Shown: in pieces, positions 1 to 7,273 of the stretch
How positions within the stretch are numbered: the first letter of the stretch is position 1
Layout of the letters: each line of letters opens with the position of its first letter
Origin: a virus
IMG/VR virus record: IMGVR_UViG_3300044636_000127
Coordinates: 1 to 35,783 of that record
DNA length: 35,783 nt
Strand: one strand, 5' to 3'
Notes under the pieces: model-generated
Database searches by the model: none
What the model saw: the letters and a program-made list of their open reading frames with translations, nothing else
Told to the model about the DNA's origin: nothing
Program-made: the position numbers and the translations under genes

Positions 1-126
1 GCTCCGCGCTCTATGCTCTGGATCATCTTGCGCGGAATCACCAAAGACTGAGCAATTGCGTCGTCAGTCAATGACTGACAAATTTTCACGCCCTGCTTGG
101 TCTCTGCTAACAAGAACCCTATAGAG
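1..126. repeat. Terminal direct repeat, left copy
   Basis: This 126-bp stretch is repeated at 35658-35783 in the same orientation. The only difference is base 117 (C here, T at 35774). It shows that the contig is circular or terminally redundant. The mismatch falls at the third position of a Gly codon (GGG/GGA on the minus strand) of the gene running through the repeat, so it is silent. Whether this is a physical terminal repeat or an assembly overlap cannot be decided from sequence alone. Confidence 0.93.
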
Positions 127-239
127 ACAACAAGCGGAACCTGAAAGTCCCTGGCTTTCTCTGGGCTATCACCCCAACCCAAAGTGTCGTGGCAGGCATC
201 TTCCCAAACTACTTTAACTATTGGAAGATTGTGCTTCAT
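1..239 (-). CDS. Small conserved phage protein, 5' part of a gene split by the contig ends
   Basis: An ATG at 237-239 opens a frame (MKHNLPIVKVVWEDACHD...) that stays open to base 1. It continues without a stop across the terminal repeat to a TGA at 35630-35632, giving about 87 residues after joining. Small phage proteins with a similar opening (a short beta strand, then W-x-D-A and a GW motif) are common near lysis or terminase genes and have no established function. The start overlaps the T7-like holin gene by 26 bp, and the end overlaps the start of the phosphoesterase gene in another frame. The product is a mixed alpha/beta protein with no membrane segment. The function is unknown. Confidence 0.8.
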   Translation of the reverse strand, partial: MKHNLPIVKVVWEDACHDTLGWGDSPEKARDFQVPLVVSIGFLLAETKQGVKICQSLTDDAIAQSLVIPRKMIQSIERG

Positions 240-432
240 TTTTCTTATCTTTTATGGCATGGAACCATTTCCAGACAAGCCAGCCGGACTGTAACACAAT
301 GTAGAGCAAGGTAGCAACTGCCACCCATTCATTCAGAGTCAGACCGCCAACAGTCACGGCTGTTGTGATTGCTACAGGAGGAGTGGCTTTTGCGACTTCT
401 ACCAGTACGTCTGACTTCTGTTCGGGTGTCAT
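214..432 (-). CDS. Class II holin, T7 gp17.5-like
   Basis: This 72-residue protein has an uncharged helix-forming stretch at about residues 18-55 containing the segment LTLNEWVAVATLLY. That segment matches the SLNEWFYVAAIAY region of T7 holin gp17.5. A basic/acidic hydrophilic tail (KDKKNE) follows. Such holins form lesions in the inner membrane that release or activate the endolysin. The ATG overlaps the upstream 117-residue gene by ATGA, and the 3' end overlaps the contig-spanning gene by 26 bp. A second, unrelated holin lies at 33802-34227 next to the endolysin, so the phage seems to carry two membrane lysis proteins. Family assignment rests on motif and size. Confidence 0.8.
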   Translation of the reverse strand: MTPEQKSDVLVEVAKATPPVAITTAVTVGGLTLNEWVAVATLLYIVLQSGWLVWKWFHAIKDKKNEAQSSNS

Positions 433-782
433 CTCTCAATCCAACTTACAGTATCTTCATCCCATGAGTACATTTTACCGTCAGTTGGCATTGCTATGGG
501 AGCTTCCCACTGCGCGTCTGCATTCAAAATCCAACTAGCAAAAGGCTTAGGCGGAACAAACGCGTCAATGTCAGACCTGTAGGTGTAGCCAATCCCTGCG
601 TAGTTCTTACGCATGTTGCCGTTGTAGGAAGTCTGCTTCCAAGTGCCACCAAGAATCTTCTCAAGATGCGCTGCGCCGATATGCTCTTTCTCAACGCCAG
701 AGGCATCAGAGGTGTCTTTGTTATCCACTACGACAACTTGTTGCACCACACCATTTTCATCAATACGGGCAAAGTGAGCCAT
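429..782 (-). CDS. Conserved aquatic-phage protein (MAHFARID family)
   Basis: This 117-residue protein opens with a beta-rich segment (MAHFARIDENGVVQQVVVVDN). It has a central WKQTSYNGNMRKNYAGIGY block, an FVPPKPFASW motif and a C-terminal YSWDED..SW segment. Proteins of this layout recur in marine and freshwater phages next to tail-fibre and oxygenase genes, and their role is unknown. Suggestions that they are small virion or fibre-associated proteins are inference from location. The gene is coupled on both sides: a 1-nt stop/start overlap with the oxygenase gene upstream and ATGA with the holin downstream. No signal peptide or membrane segment is visible. Confidence 0.85.
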   Translation of the reverse strand: MAHFARIDENGVVQQVVVVDNKDTSDASGVEKEHIGAAHLEKILGGTWKQTSYNGNMRKNYAGIGYTYRSDIDAFVPPKPFASWILNADAQWEAPIAMPTDGKMYSWDEDTVSWIER

Positions 783-1399
783 TACGCCTCCAGCTTTAAT
801 CCAGTTAAGTCCATCTCTTCCCCGACAACACCGACTGGGAAGGTGTTAAACGATAGTGAGATTCTTGTGTCATCGCCTTTGACTTCAGGAACCATGTGCG
901 TCAGGCTTGACGGAAACAGAATCAGTTTGCCAGCAGTGGCTTCAAACCACCAGCTTTCAGAGTTGTACGGGTTCCACTCTGACGGCGGGAACTTAATCTG
1001 CTGCCAGCCATCACGGTAGAAGTAAATCCTGTCATCAGCGTTTGTCTGCACATAGAACACGCCTGAGATGTAGCTATTAGGGTGAGCATGTTTGTGGTGA
1101 TACTGCCCAGGTTCGCTGTAGTTGCACCAGCTTTGTGTGATGCGTAGGGATACGTTGTGCTTGGGATTGACTGTGCTTTTGAAGTAATCCGAGACAGCAT
1201 CTTCAATGAACGAACGAAGTGAGGTTAACGCAGGATCACGCAGTACAAAATTGTTCGTGCTTGTCGTGTTACCCATGTTGGGTCGTGTCTGAAGCTCACG
1301 AATGAAGAACAACTCCTCATCGCTCAGAGGTCTACCAAGCTCTGCAAAGCCAACCGGAATAGGGAATAAGTTATGCAACTGCACGTTCAAATTCCTCAC
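782..1399 (-). CDS. Putative 2OG-Fe(II) oxygenase
   Basis: This 205-residue protein has the layout of phage 2-oxoglutarate/Fe(II) oxygenases of the TIGR02466 / 2OG-FeII_Oxy_5 type. It has an N-terminal LFPIPVGFAEL segment, then the metal-binding H104-x-H106-P-N at the start of the jelly roll. The distal H168 (LFPSSLTHMV) is followed by R179 (DDTRISLSFN), the probable 2-oxoglutarate-binding residue. Such enzymes are frequent in aquatic phages, where the substrate (protein, nucleic acid or small molecule) is mostly unknown. It lies among late genes between the glycine-rich adhesin and the holin, so modification of a virion or envelope component is possible but unproven. The start overlaps the upstream gene by 29 bp. 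Confidence 0.85.
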   Translation of the reverse strand: MRNLNVQLHNLFPIPVGFAELGRPLSDEELFFIRELQTRPNMGNTTSTNNFVLRDPALTSLRSFIEDAVSDYFKSTVNPKHNVSLRITQSWCNYSEPGQYHHKHAHPNSYISGVFYVQTNADDRIYFYRDGWQQIKFPPSEWNPYNSESWWFEATAGKLILFPSSLTHMVPEVKGDDTRISLSFNTFPVGVVGEEMDLTGLKLEA

Positions 1400-1625
1400 G
1401 GGCCATGCCCATCTCTTTCAGTTGCTCGTCGGTGTAGATCGTTGGGATGCTGTCCTCAAACTCTCTGATCTTGTCAATGACCCAATACACCTCTTCTATG
1501 GAAGGGCATGGCCGTGGATCATCCCACCGAGTAAAGACGTTGTTACTGATTTCCCATTTAGCACCTGGACGAAGCAAGTGCATGGCTGTATCAATTCCTA
1601 GAAATTTGTAAACTTTTGTAGTCAT
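1371..1625 (-). CDS. Conserved small phage protein
   Basis: This 84-residue protein has the recognisable block MHLLRPGAKWEI...FTRWDDPRPCPSIEEV, followed by a helical C-terminal half rich in Glu, Asp and Lys. Similar short proteins occur beside tail-fibre genes of aquatic phages, and no function is known to me. The gene starts 1 bp past the end of the glycine-rich adhesin gene and overlaps the oxygenase gene by 29 bp, so it is part of the late operon. No membrane segment or signal peptide is visible. A role in fibre assembly would fit its position but is only inferred. Confidence 0.78.
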   Translation of the reverse strand: MTTKVYKFLGIDTAMHLLRPGAKWEISNNVFTRWDDPRPCPSIEEVYWVIDKIREFEDSIPTIYTDEQLKEMGMAREEFERAVA

Positions 1626-1626
1626 G

Positions 1627-3399
1627 TTATTGATTGATTTTAATAATTACGATACCGGAGCCGCCTGCACCGCCTGTGGCTACTGGGGCTGAAGTATTCC
1701 CACCGCCACCGCCACCACCAAGACCAGCTGTTCCTGGAGTTGTAGAAGTTGCAGGGCTGCCATTTGATCCTGCGCCACCGCCGCCTGTACCACCTGCGGC
1801 CCCAGGATTACCTGATCCGCCACCACCACCAGCATAAGTCACGGAAGAACCTGTAATTGAATTAGCGGTTCCATTACCACCTGCTCCTGCGGCTTGCGCC
1901 CCACCATTTGCACCGGTTCCAGTGCTAGCGTTTGAACCACCGCCGCCACCACCGCCGTTAGCTGCTGTGCCTCCACTACCTCCAGCGTAGCCTTGAACAG
2001 CAGGGGCAGGGGCTGCTGGAGTATTTCCTGAGCCACCAGCACCACCAGTGCTGCCTGCACCAGAACCACCACCGCCGCCAGAACCGCCTGAGTTTCCTGC
2101 AACGCCTGTACTTGATCCTGCACAACCTCCACCACCGCCGCCAGTAGAAGTTACTGAATAAGATGGCGCTGGGCTTGATGACGGTGCAGATAATGATGAA
2201 TCGTTGCCATTACTTCCTTTGTTAGGAGCGCCAAATGTAGTAGCGCCAGGCCCACCACCGCCAACTGCAATTGTTAAAACCTGACCAGCATTAACTGTTT
2301 GCGAACTTGCCGCTCTATAACCACCAGCACCACCGCCACCGCCCCCAAAAGTGTTAGCAGTATTACCAACACCACCGCCACCACCTCCAGCGACAACCAA
2401 GTAATCAATACTCGTCACACCCGTTGGCACTGTCCATTGTGTAGTGCCTTTGAACGTAAATACAGTTTGGCTTGGTACGGTGTACTTCAGGATAACAATG
2501 CCGGAGCCGCCCTGGCCTCCGCCAGCAGCAGAAACACCAGCAAGACCTCCGGCACCACCACCCCCACCGCCAGTGTTTGCGGTGCCTGATATACCGTCCC
2601 TAGCTGGACTTGAAGAAGAATACTGTCCGCCAGCGCCACCACCGCCTGAACCACCAGAACCTTGTGTAGTTCCAGAAGAGTGCGCTCCGCCACCACCACC
2701 TCCAGCATATGTAACACTTGAACCAGTTATGGAAGATGCGGTTCCGTTGCCTCCGCTACCACCTGTATTGCTACTTCCAGTCCCTCCTGTTGCACTAGCC
2801 CCGCCACCGCCGCCACCAACCAAAAGAGGGCCGGAACCAGAAGCACCCCCATTATTGCCTTGGCTTGGGCTTGTTGATGGGGTATTGCCGCTTCCACCTG
2901 GAGAATTTGCGGTTTCTCCACCGCCGCCGCCAGAACCACCGCTTGCTCCTGTTGTTACGCCAATTCCTCCGCCGTATCCACCACCGTTTGCAGTAATAGA
3001 AGAAAAAACAGAATTGCCACCTGACGTTGAATTACTTGGATTTGCATAAGGAGTTGCTGTAGTTCCGCCAGAACCAATCGTTATGGTGTAATCAGTTCCT
3101 GCTGTGACGGACAATCCTGTTCCAGTTCTAAAACCTCCTGCCCCACCGCCGCCACCAGCGGCCCAACTCCCCCCTGCACCACCACCAGCAACAACCAAAT
3201 ACTCAACCTCTGTAACACCAGTAGGGCAAGTCCACGTTGAGGTAGCCGTAAAGGTTTGGACAACTATATAGCCGCCTGCTAGAGGCCAGATGCCTTGTTT
3301 CTGAGCAAGAAACTGCTCCATAAGCGACCAAACACCTTTGGCCGATGTTCTGGTCGGTATGTTTGCTGGGCCTATGACCCCACCGTTACCTACTGGCAT
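1627..3399 (-). CDS. Glycine-rich tail adhesin with a duplicated domain
   Basis: This 590-residue protein has a short N-terminal anchor-like segment (residues 1-43, with IPTRTSAKGVWSLMEQ). Two tandem copies of a glycine-rich domain follow, at about 46-307 and 311-590. Each opens with a beta segment (W-T-x-PTGVT..x-YLVVAGGG), continues as long runs of GGGGGG and GGSGG, carries SITGSSVTYAGGGGG, and ends with GGSGIVI(L/I)K. This is the Gly-rich domain type found in phage distal tail proteins. Known polyglycine-rich adhesins such as S16 gp38 stack polyglycine II helices, and by analogy this is a likely receptor-binding tip. It lies downstream of the long fibre gene and a 128-residue virion-type protein. 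Repeat exchange between the two domains would be an easy route to variation. Confidence 0.82.
   Translation of the reverse strand: MPVGNGGVIGPANIPTRTSAKGVWSLMEQFLAQKQGIWPLAGGYIVVQTFTATSTWTCPTGVTEVEYLVVAGGGAGGSWAAGGGGGAGGFRTGTGLSVTAGTDYTITIGSGGTTATPYANPSNSTSGGNSVFSSITANGGGYGGGIGVTTGASGGSGGGGGETANSPGGSGNTPSTSPSQGNNGGASGSGPLLVGGGGGGASATGGTGSSNTGGSGGNGTASSITGSSVTYAGGGGGGAHSSGTTQGSGGSGGGGAGGQYSSSSPARDGISGTANTGGGGGGAGGLAGVSAAGGGQGGSGIVILKYTVPSQTVFTFKGTTQWTVPTGVTSIDYLVVAGGGGGGVGNTANTFGGGGGGAGGYRAASSQTVNAGQVLTIAVGGGGPGATTFGAPNKGSNGNDSSLSAPSSSPAPSYSVTSTGGGGGGCAGSSTGVAGNSGGSGGGGGSGAGSTGGAGGSGNTPAAPAPAVQGYAGGSGGTAANGGGGGGGSNASTGTGANGGAQAAGAGGNGTANSITGSSVTYAGGGGGSGNPGAAGGTGGGGAGSNGSPATSTTPGTAGLGGGGGGGNTSAPVATGGAGGSGIVIIKINQ
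1630..2469 (-). repeat. Glycine-rich domain, second copy (residues ~311-590)
   Basis: This is the second tandem copy of the adhesin domain, with the same landmark order as the first but different spacing of the Gly runs. The block SITGSSVTYAGGGGG is identical at protein level in both copies. Confidence 0.75.
2479..3264 (-). repeat. Glycine-rich domain, first copy (residues ~46-307)
   Basis: This is the first of two homologous domains in the adhesin gene. Shared landmarks with the second copy are WT-x-PTGVT near its start, SITGSSVTYAGGGGG in its last third and GGSGIVI at its end. Internal GGN/GGT codon runs make the DNA low in complexity and prone to slippage. Confidence 0.75.
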
Positions 3400-3408
3400 A
3401 GCGACCCC

Positions 3409-3795
3409 TTAAGCGTTCATCTCTTCCCAAGAACAAGTCACAACTAGATCATTGGCTGCACTTGCTGTTGCGCCAATTGACTTGTCCTCAAGAAGGTAAA
3501 ACGATGTGGATTTGTCAGTCACAACCAACGTAGCGTCAGCAGGAACAACAATTGTTGATGCGATTTGCGTACCTGTTCCACCTAAATCATCTTGGCTAAA
3601 CAGTTTGATCGTAATATCTGCGTTAGATGTTCCATCCACGTTCGCAACGACAATGGAATTGATCTTAAAAACCTTTCCAGACGAAGCGGGGTTGTTAATC
3701 AGCGCAGTGGCAAACGGGTCTGCTGTCGAAGATATAAGATAGCTTGATGTATTGCCGTAGATCGCAGCTACGTTGACAAGATTGGGATTTGCCAC
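3409..3795 (-). CDS. Putative small virion protein
   Basis: This 128-residue, beta-rich protein has no charged coiled coil or signal peptide. It begins MANPNLVNVAAIYGNTSSYL and has alternating hydrophobic strands typical of a small beta-sandwich (ITIKLFSQDDL, IASTIVVPADATLVVTDKS, FYLLEDKSIGATAS). Short proteins of this type sit next to tail-fibre genes in many cyanophage-like and other aquatic phages and are usually called virion structural proteins. It lies 11 bp downstream of the fibre gene and 9 bp upstream of the adhesin gene. A role as a fibre or decoration component is inferred from position and composition. Confidence 0.75.
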   Translation of the reverse strand: MANPNLVNVAAIYGNTSSYLISSTADPFATALINNPASSGKVFKINSIVVANVDGTSNADITIKLFSQDDLGGTGTQIASTIVVPADATLVVTDKSTSFYLLEDKSIGATASAANDLVVTCSWEEMNA

Positions 3796-3806
3796 GAAGA
3801 ACTCCT

Positions 3807-6800
3807 TTAATACCCAAAGATTAGCGACATGGCTATTGCCTTGCCGGTAGTTATACCAGAGCCACTAGAAGCCCAAGAGAGCGTTCCTGATCCGTTGGTA
3901 GAAAGTACCTGACCACTACTTCCATCTGTACTCGGTAGCGTCCAAGTTACGTTAGAAGATACAGTCCCAGGAGCCTTAAACGCCACATAGTTAGACGAAT
4001 CGGTATCTGCAAACCTTAACGCACCCGTAGCGCCTAATTGTACGTTCGTGCCATCCCAGGTTAAGTTAGCCGAGCCATCAAACGATCCAGAGCTATTGAA
4101 CTGAATCTGAGTCGTTGAGCCTCCAGGTGTTGCAGATACGCTCGTCCAAGAAAGGTTACCAGACCCGTCTGTCGATAAAACCTGACCGCTAGAACCGGAA
4201 GTAGACGGGAACGTGATCGTTGTGGTTCCGCTTGATGCAGCCTTCAGCAAGACAGAGGCAGAACTTGTGCCACCATAACTTAACTTAACACCTTTACCTG
4301 AAGGTCCTGTGTTCTTTAGGTCGATAATCCCATCAGCGTAGATAGAACCATCTGCGACAAGATAACCCTGACCAACTAAAACATTTGTCCAGTAAAGCGC
4401 AGAACCCTCTTTGATAGCCTTCCCGCTTGTTCCGTTAAAGACAGCAATAAAGTTATCTGTCGATGAACTTGGGCCAGTAACATCACCACCACCCGCAGGC
4501 GTAGACCAAGACAACGCACCAGAACCGTCAGTCTTAAGGAACTGGCCCGACGTTCCATCAGCATTAGGCAATGTAAACGTGACGTTAGCTGCAACCGTTC
4601 CAGGAGCCTTAAGCGCGATGTAGTTACTAGAGTCGGTGTCAGCAAACCGCATAGCACCAGTTGCGCCTAGCTGGACGTTTACACCGTCCCAGGTTAGGTT
4701 TGATGAGCCACCAAAAGACCCTGAGCTATTAAACTGAATCTGAGTATTAGATCCACCAGGAGTCGCAGACAACGAAGTCCACGCAAGCGTTCCTGATCCG
4801 TTTGTTGTTAGTGCCTGACCGTTAGAGCCATCAGCACTCGGAAGCGTATAAGTAACATTAGACGCTACCGTATTAGGAGCCTTGATACCTATGTAGTTGC
4901 TAGAGTCAAGATCCGCTAGACGAAGCGCACCAGTTGCGCCTAACTGGACGTTAGAACCGTCCCAAGTAAGGTTTGCAGAAGCACCAAACGCACCAGAAGA
5001 ATTAAACTGAATCTGAGTGTTTGACCCCGCAGGATTCCCGCCAGCAGCACCCCAGGATAATCCACCCGACCCGTCAGACGTAAGGACGTTTCCATTCGTT
5101 CCGTACGAGGTCGGGAACGTGTAGGTTTGTGTCGAGGTAGATGCAGAACTCGATGGCTGTAGACGTAGCGTCTTTGTGCCCGACCCTGCGTCTGCTGACT
5201 GAAGTTCAAGGTAGCCAGAAGTACCTGCTCCTGTGTTAGCCGTAACCTGCATGTAGCCAACAAAAGAGCCCTGTCCGGTGTCTGTGATGCTTGCAGACGA
5301 ACTCTGAATGAGTTTTCCTGTCGTACCGTCAAACCTTGCAATCCTGTTGTCTGTCGCACTGCTAGGCCCAGAGACATCGCCAGCCGTTAAGGTTGCGAAC
5401 TCAAGCGCAGAACCACCAGAGTTAACCTTTAAGTATTGATTGGCAGAACCTAATGAAGAAAGGCCAGTACCTCCGTTAGCTACAGGCAATGTTCCTGTAA
5501 CGCCAGTCGTTAAAGGCAATCCCGTGGCGTTGGTTAGCGTACCCGACGAAGGTGTACCTAGCGCACCACCGTTCACAACGACAGCACCAGAAGAACCTAC
5601 GTTGACCGCTAAAGCGGTCGCTACGTTAGTTCCTAGTCCTGATATACCCGTAGAAACGGGAAGTCCTGTGGCGTTGGTTAGGGTTCCTGATGTTGGGGTT
5701 CCTAATGCACCACCGTTAAGGACAAAGGCTCCAGCAGACCCTACGCTTACACCAAGTGCAGTCGCTACATTTGTGCCTAAGCCAGACACGCCTGTGGATA
5801 TTGGTAGGCCCGTGACGTTGGTTAACGTACCGGAAGAAGGTGTGCCTAATGCTCCACCTGGGGCTATGTAATCCGTTCCAGCAGAAGCCGCAGTTACGAC
5901 GCCAGAGGTTGCTTTTAAGACACCCGTTGTTGTAGCTGCACGAATGACTTTACCTGTGCCGCCATCAAAGATCGCTAGCTGCGCGTCTGTCGAAGAAGCG
6001 GGGCCAGATACATCACCGCCAGTAGAAAGCGTTGCAAACTCAAGAGCCGTCCCACCTGAGTTAACGCGTAGAACCTGAAGGGCAGCACCTAACGAGTTAA
6101 GACCCGTTCCGCCAGACGTAACAGGAATCGCTGTGCCGTTGTAGGTAAGCGAGATGTTTCCTGAAGAAGTAATCGCAGAACTTGCAGTCAAGAACGCTGG
6201 AGGTGTAATCCCTACCGATGTAACCGTTCCTGCGCCCGTTACTGACCCCCACTTAACACCACTTGTCTGTGTTGAGTCAGCAATAAGGATCTGCCCATCA
6301 GTGCCTACAGGAACGCGAATGTTCGTCGTCCCTGAATTAGCAATGATGTCGCCTTTTGTCGTCGTTGGGGCTAGAGCATTAAAGGCTGCGTCTTTAGCAC
6401 TCTGACCAGTACCACCAGCAGAGATCGGGATTGAACCCGTTAACTTGGTTGCAGACAGTGAGGTAATCCACGCAGGATCGGCATAAGACCCGTTCGTATA
6501 GACACCGTTGGTTACGGTTGCTGCGTTGATATTCCAACTACCGCTAGCACCAGAACCCGATGTCGTGACAAATGCACCAGTAGAACCTACCGCTATGCCA
6601 AGAGCAGTTGCTACGTTCGTTCCCAGGCCCGTAACGCCCGATAGCGGCATTCCGGTTGCGTTGGTAAGGGTAATGCTCGATGGTGTCCCCATCGCGCCGT
6701 TAAAGGTCGTAAAGGCTCCAGAAGAGCCTACGTTAACGGCTAAGGCTGTAGCTACATTAGTGCCTAGACCAGAAACGCCTGTTGAGATTGGAAGTCCTGT

Positions 6801-7271
6801 CGCGTTCGTTAACGTCGCAGCAGAAGGAGTGCCAAGGTTAGGGGTTGTCAGGGATGGTGAGGTTGCGCGTACAACGTCGCCTGTGCCTGTGGAACTAGAA
6901 AACGAGAGGTTGCCCGATCCGTCTGTTCCCAAGACTGCGTTAGCAGAACCATCTGCGGAAGGTAAGACAAAAGCCGTGTTAGACGAGATCGTCGCAGGAG
7001 CACGAAGTTCTATGTAGTTAGAGCCGTTATCTGCGTCCTCGCCAAACCTTACTCGGCCTGCGTTAGCCGTGACACCTGAGACCGTAAGGACATCGTTCGT
7101 TGTAAAGGTGTCGCCATCGAGTCCAGCTTGTTGGTTCTTAAGCTGACTCATCAACTCCCGTATGGCGTTGTTGATGTTACTAGGCGCACAACCCTCGGCA
7201 ATGTCGATACCGTCGATGTCGGTGTTATTGCCTGGAGTTGAGGAAAACTCAGAGATCTTTGTCTTTGCCAT
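3807..7271 (-). CDS. Long repeat-rich tail fibre
   Basis: This is the largest gene, encoding 1154 residues rich in Gly, Ser and Thr with almost no Cys. Residues 1-50 (KISEFSSTPGNNTDIDGIDI..NNAIRELMSQLKNQQAG) form a conserved fibre N-terminus likely to attach to the tail. Most of the rest is built from two repeat types. A ~47-residue unit (GTPSSGTLTNATGLP..GLGTNVATAL..GSxGAF) occurs at ~146-236 and ~472-600. A ~90-residue unit (GGSNTQIQFNSSG..NLTWDG.NVQLGATGA..LPSADG..G.LSW) occurs at ~745-928 and ~1048-1135, with partial relatives at ~78-126 and ~686-744. The protein ends with ITTGKAIAMSLIFGY, and no S74-type intramolecular chaperone domain is visible. It probably forms the trimeric fibre shaft, with host specificity residing there or in the glycine-rich adhesin. 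Confidence 0.9.
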   Translation of the reverse strand: MAKTKISEFSSTPGNNTDIDGIDIAEGCAPSNINNAIRELMSQLKNQQAGLDGDTFTTNDVLTVSGVTANAGRVRFGEDADNGSNYIELRAPATISSNTAFVLPSADGSANAVLGTDGSGNLSFSSSTGTGDVVRATSPSLTTPNLGTPSAATLTNATGLPISTGVSGLGTNVATALAVNVGSSGAFTTFNGAMGTPSSITLTNATGMPLSGVTGLGTNVATALGIAVGSTGAFVTTSGSGASGSWNINAATVTNGVYTNGSYADPAWITSLSATKLTGSIPISAGGTGQSAKDAAFNALAPTTTKGDIIANSGTTNIRVPVGTDGQILIADSTQTSGVKWGSVTGAGTVTSVGITPPAFLTASSAITSSGNISLTYNGTAIPVTSGGTGLNSLGAALQVLRVNSGGTALEFATLSTGGDVSGPASSTDAQLAIFDGGTGKVIRAATTTGVLKATSGVVTAASAGTDYIAPGGALGTPSSGTLTNVTGLPISTGVSGLGTNVATALGVSVGSAGAFVLNGGALGTPTSGTLTNATGLPVSTGISGLGTNVATALAVNVGSSGAVVVNGGALGTPSSGTLTNATGLPLTTGVTGTLPVANGGTGLSSLGSANQYLKVNSGGSALEFATLTAGDVSGPSSATDNRIARFDGTTGKLIQSSSASITDTGQGSFVGYMQVTANTGAGTSGYLELQSADAGSGTKTLRLQPSSSASTSTQTYTFPTSYGTNGNVLTSDGSGGLSWGAAGGNPAGSNTQIQFNSSGAFGASANLTWDGSNVQLGATGALRLADLDSSNYIGIKAPNTVASNVTYTLPSADGSNGQALTTNGSGTLAWTSLSATPGGSNTQIQFNSSGSFGGSSNLTWDGVNVQLGATGAMRFADTDSSNYIALKAPGTVAANVTFTLPNADGTSGQFLKTDGSGALSWSTPAGGGDVTGPSSSTDNFIAVFNGTSGKAIKEGSALYWTNVLVGQGYLVADGSIYADGIIDLKNTGPSGKGVKLSYGGTSSASVLLKAASSGTTTITFPSTSGSSGQVLSTDGSGNLSWTSVSATPGGSTTQIQFNSSGSFDGSANLTWDGTNVQLGATGALRFADTDSSNYVAFKAPGTVSSNVTWTLPSTDGSSGQVLSTNGSGTLSWASSGSGITTGKAIAMSLIFGY
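3867..4130 (-). repeat. Fibre repeat type B, C-terminal copy
   Basis: Third full unit of the type B repeat (residues ~1048-1135), lying immediately before the short C-terminal peptide. It shares TQIQFNSSG, NLTWDGTNVQLGATGA and DSSNY with the earlier copies. Confidence 0.8.
4488..5039 (-). repeat. Fibre repeat type B, two consecutive copies
   Basis: Two units of about 90 residues (residues ~745-928), each with NTQIQFNSSG, NLTWDG, NVQLGATGA, DSSNYI, a threonine/valine strand, LP.ADG and a closing W residue. They resemble shaft repeats in long fibres. Confidence 0.8.
5472..5858 (-). repeat. Fibre repeat type A, distal cluster
   Basis: About 2.5 units (residues ~472-600), each beginning GGALGTP(S/T)SGTLTN(A/V)TGLP and continuing GLGTNVATAL. 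The DNA copies are similar but not identical, so the units have diverged rather than expanded very recently. Confidence 0.8.
6564..6836 (-). repeat. Fibre repeat type A, proximal cluster
   Basis: Two consecutive units of about 45 residues are encoded here (residues ~146-236), sharing LTNATG(L/M)P and GLGTNVATAL. They are separated from the distal cluster of the same unit by about 235 residues of other fibre sequence. Confidence 0.8.
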
Positions 7272-7273
7272 GT

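Noticed and set aside
2444-3049. A 201-residue plus-strand frame, proline-rich
   Set aside because: It is the mirror of the glycine codons of the adhesin (GGN read backwards gives Pro codons); there is no ribosome-binding site or family.
3867-6836. Repeats in the fibre gene as a possible CRISPR array
   Set aside because: Units are protein repeats of 47 and 90 residues in frame, with diverged DNA and no short identical repeats with spacers.
5440-7017. Several plus-strand frames of 80-170 residues opposite the tail fibre
   Set aside because: They follow the repeat structure of the fibre gene on the other strand, have biased Val/Pro/Ala composition and no translation signals.
3807-7271. A diversity-generating retroelement target in the fibre
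   Set aside because: No reverse transcriptase gene and no template/variable repeat pair was seen in the window.
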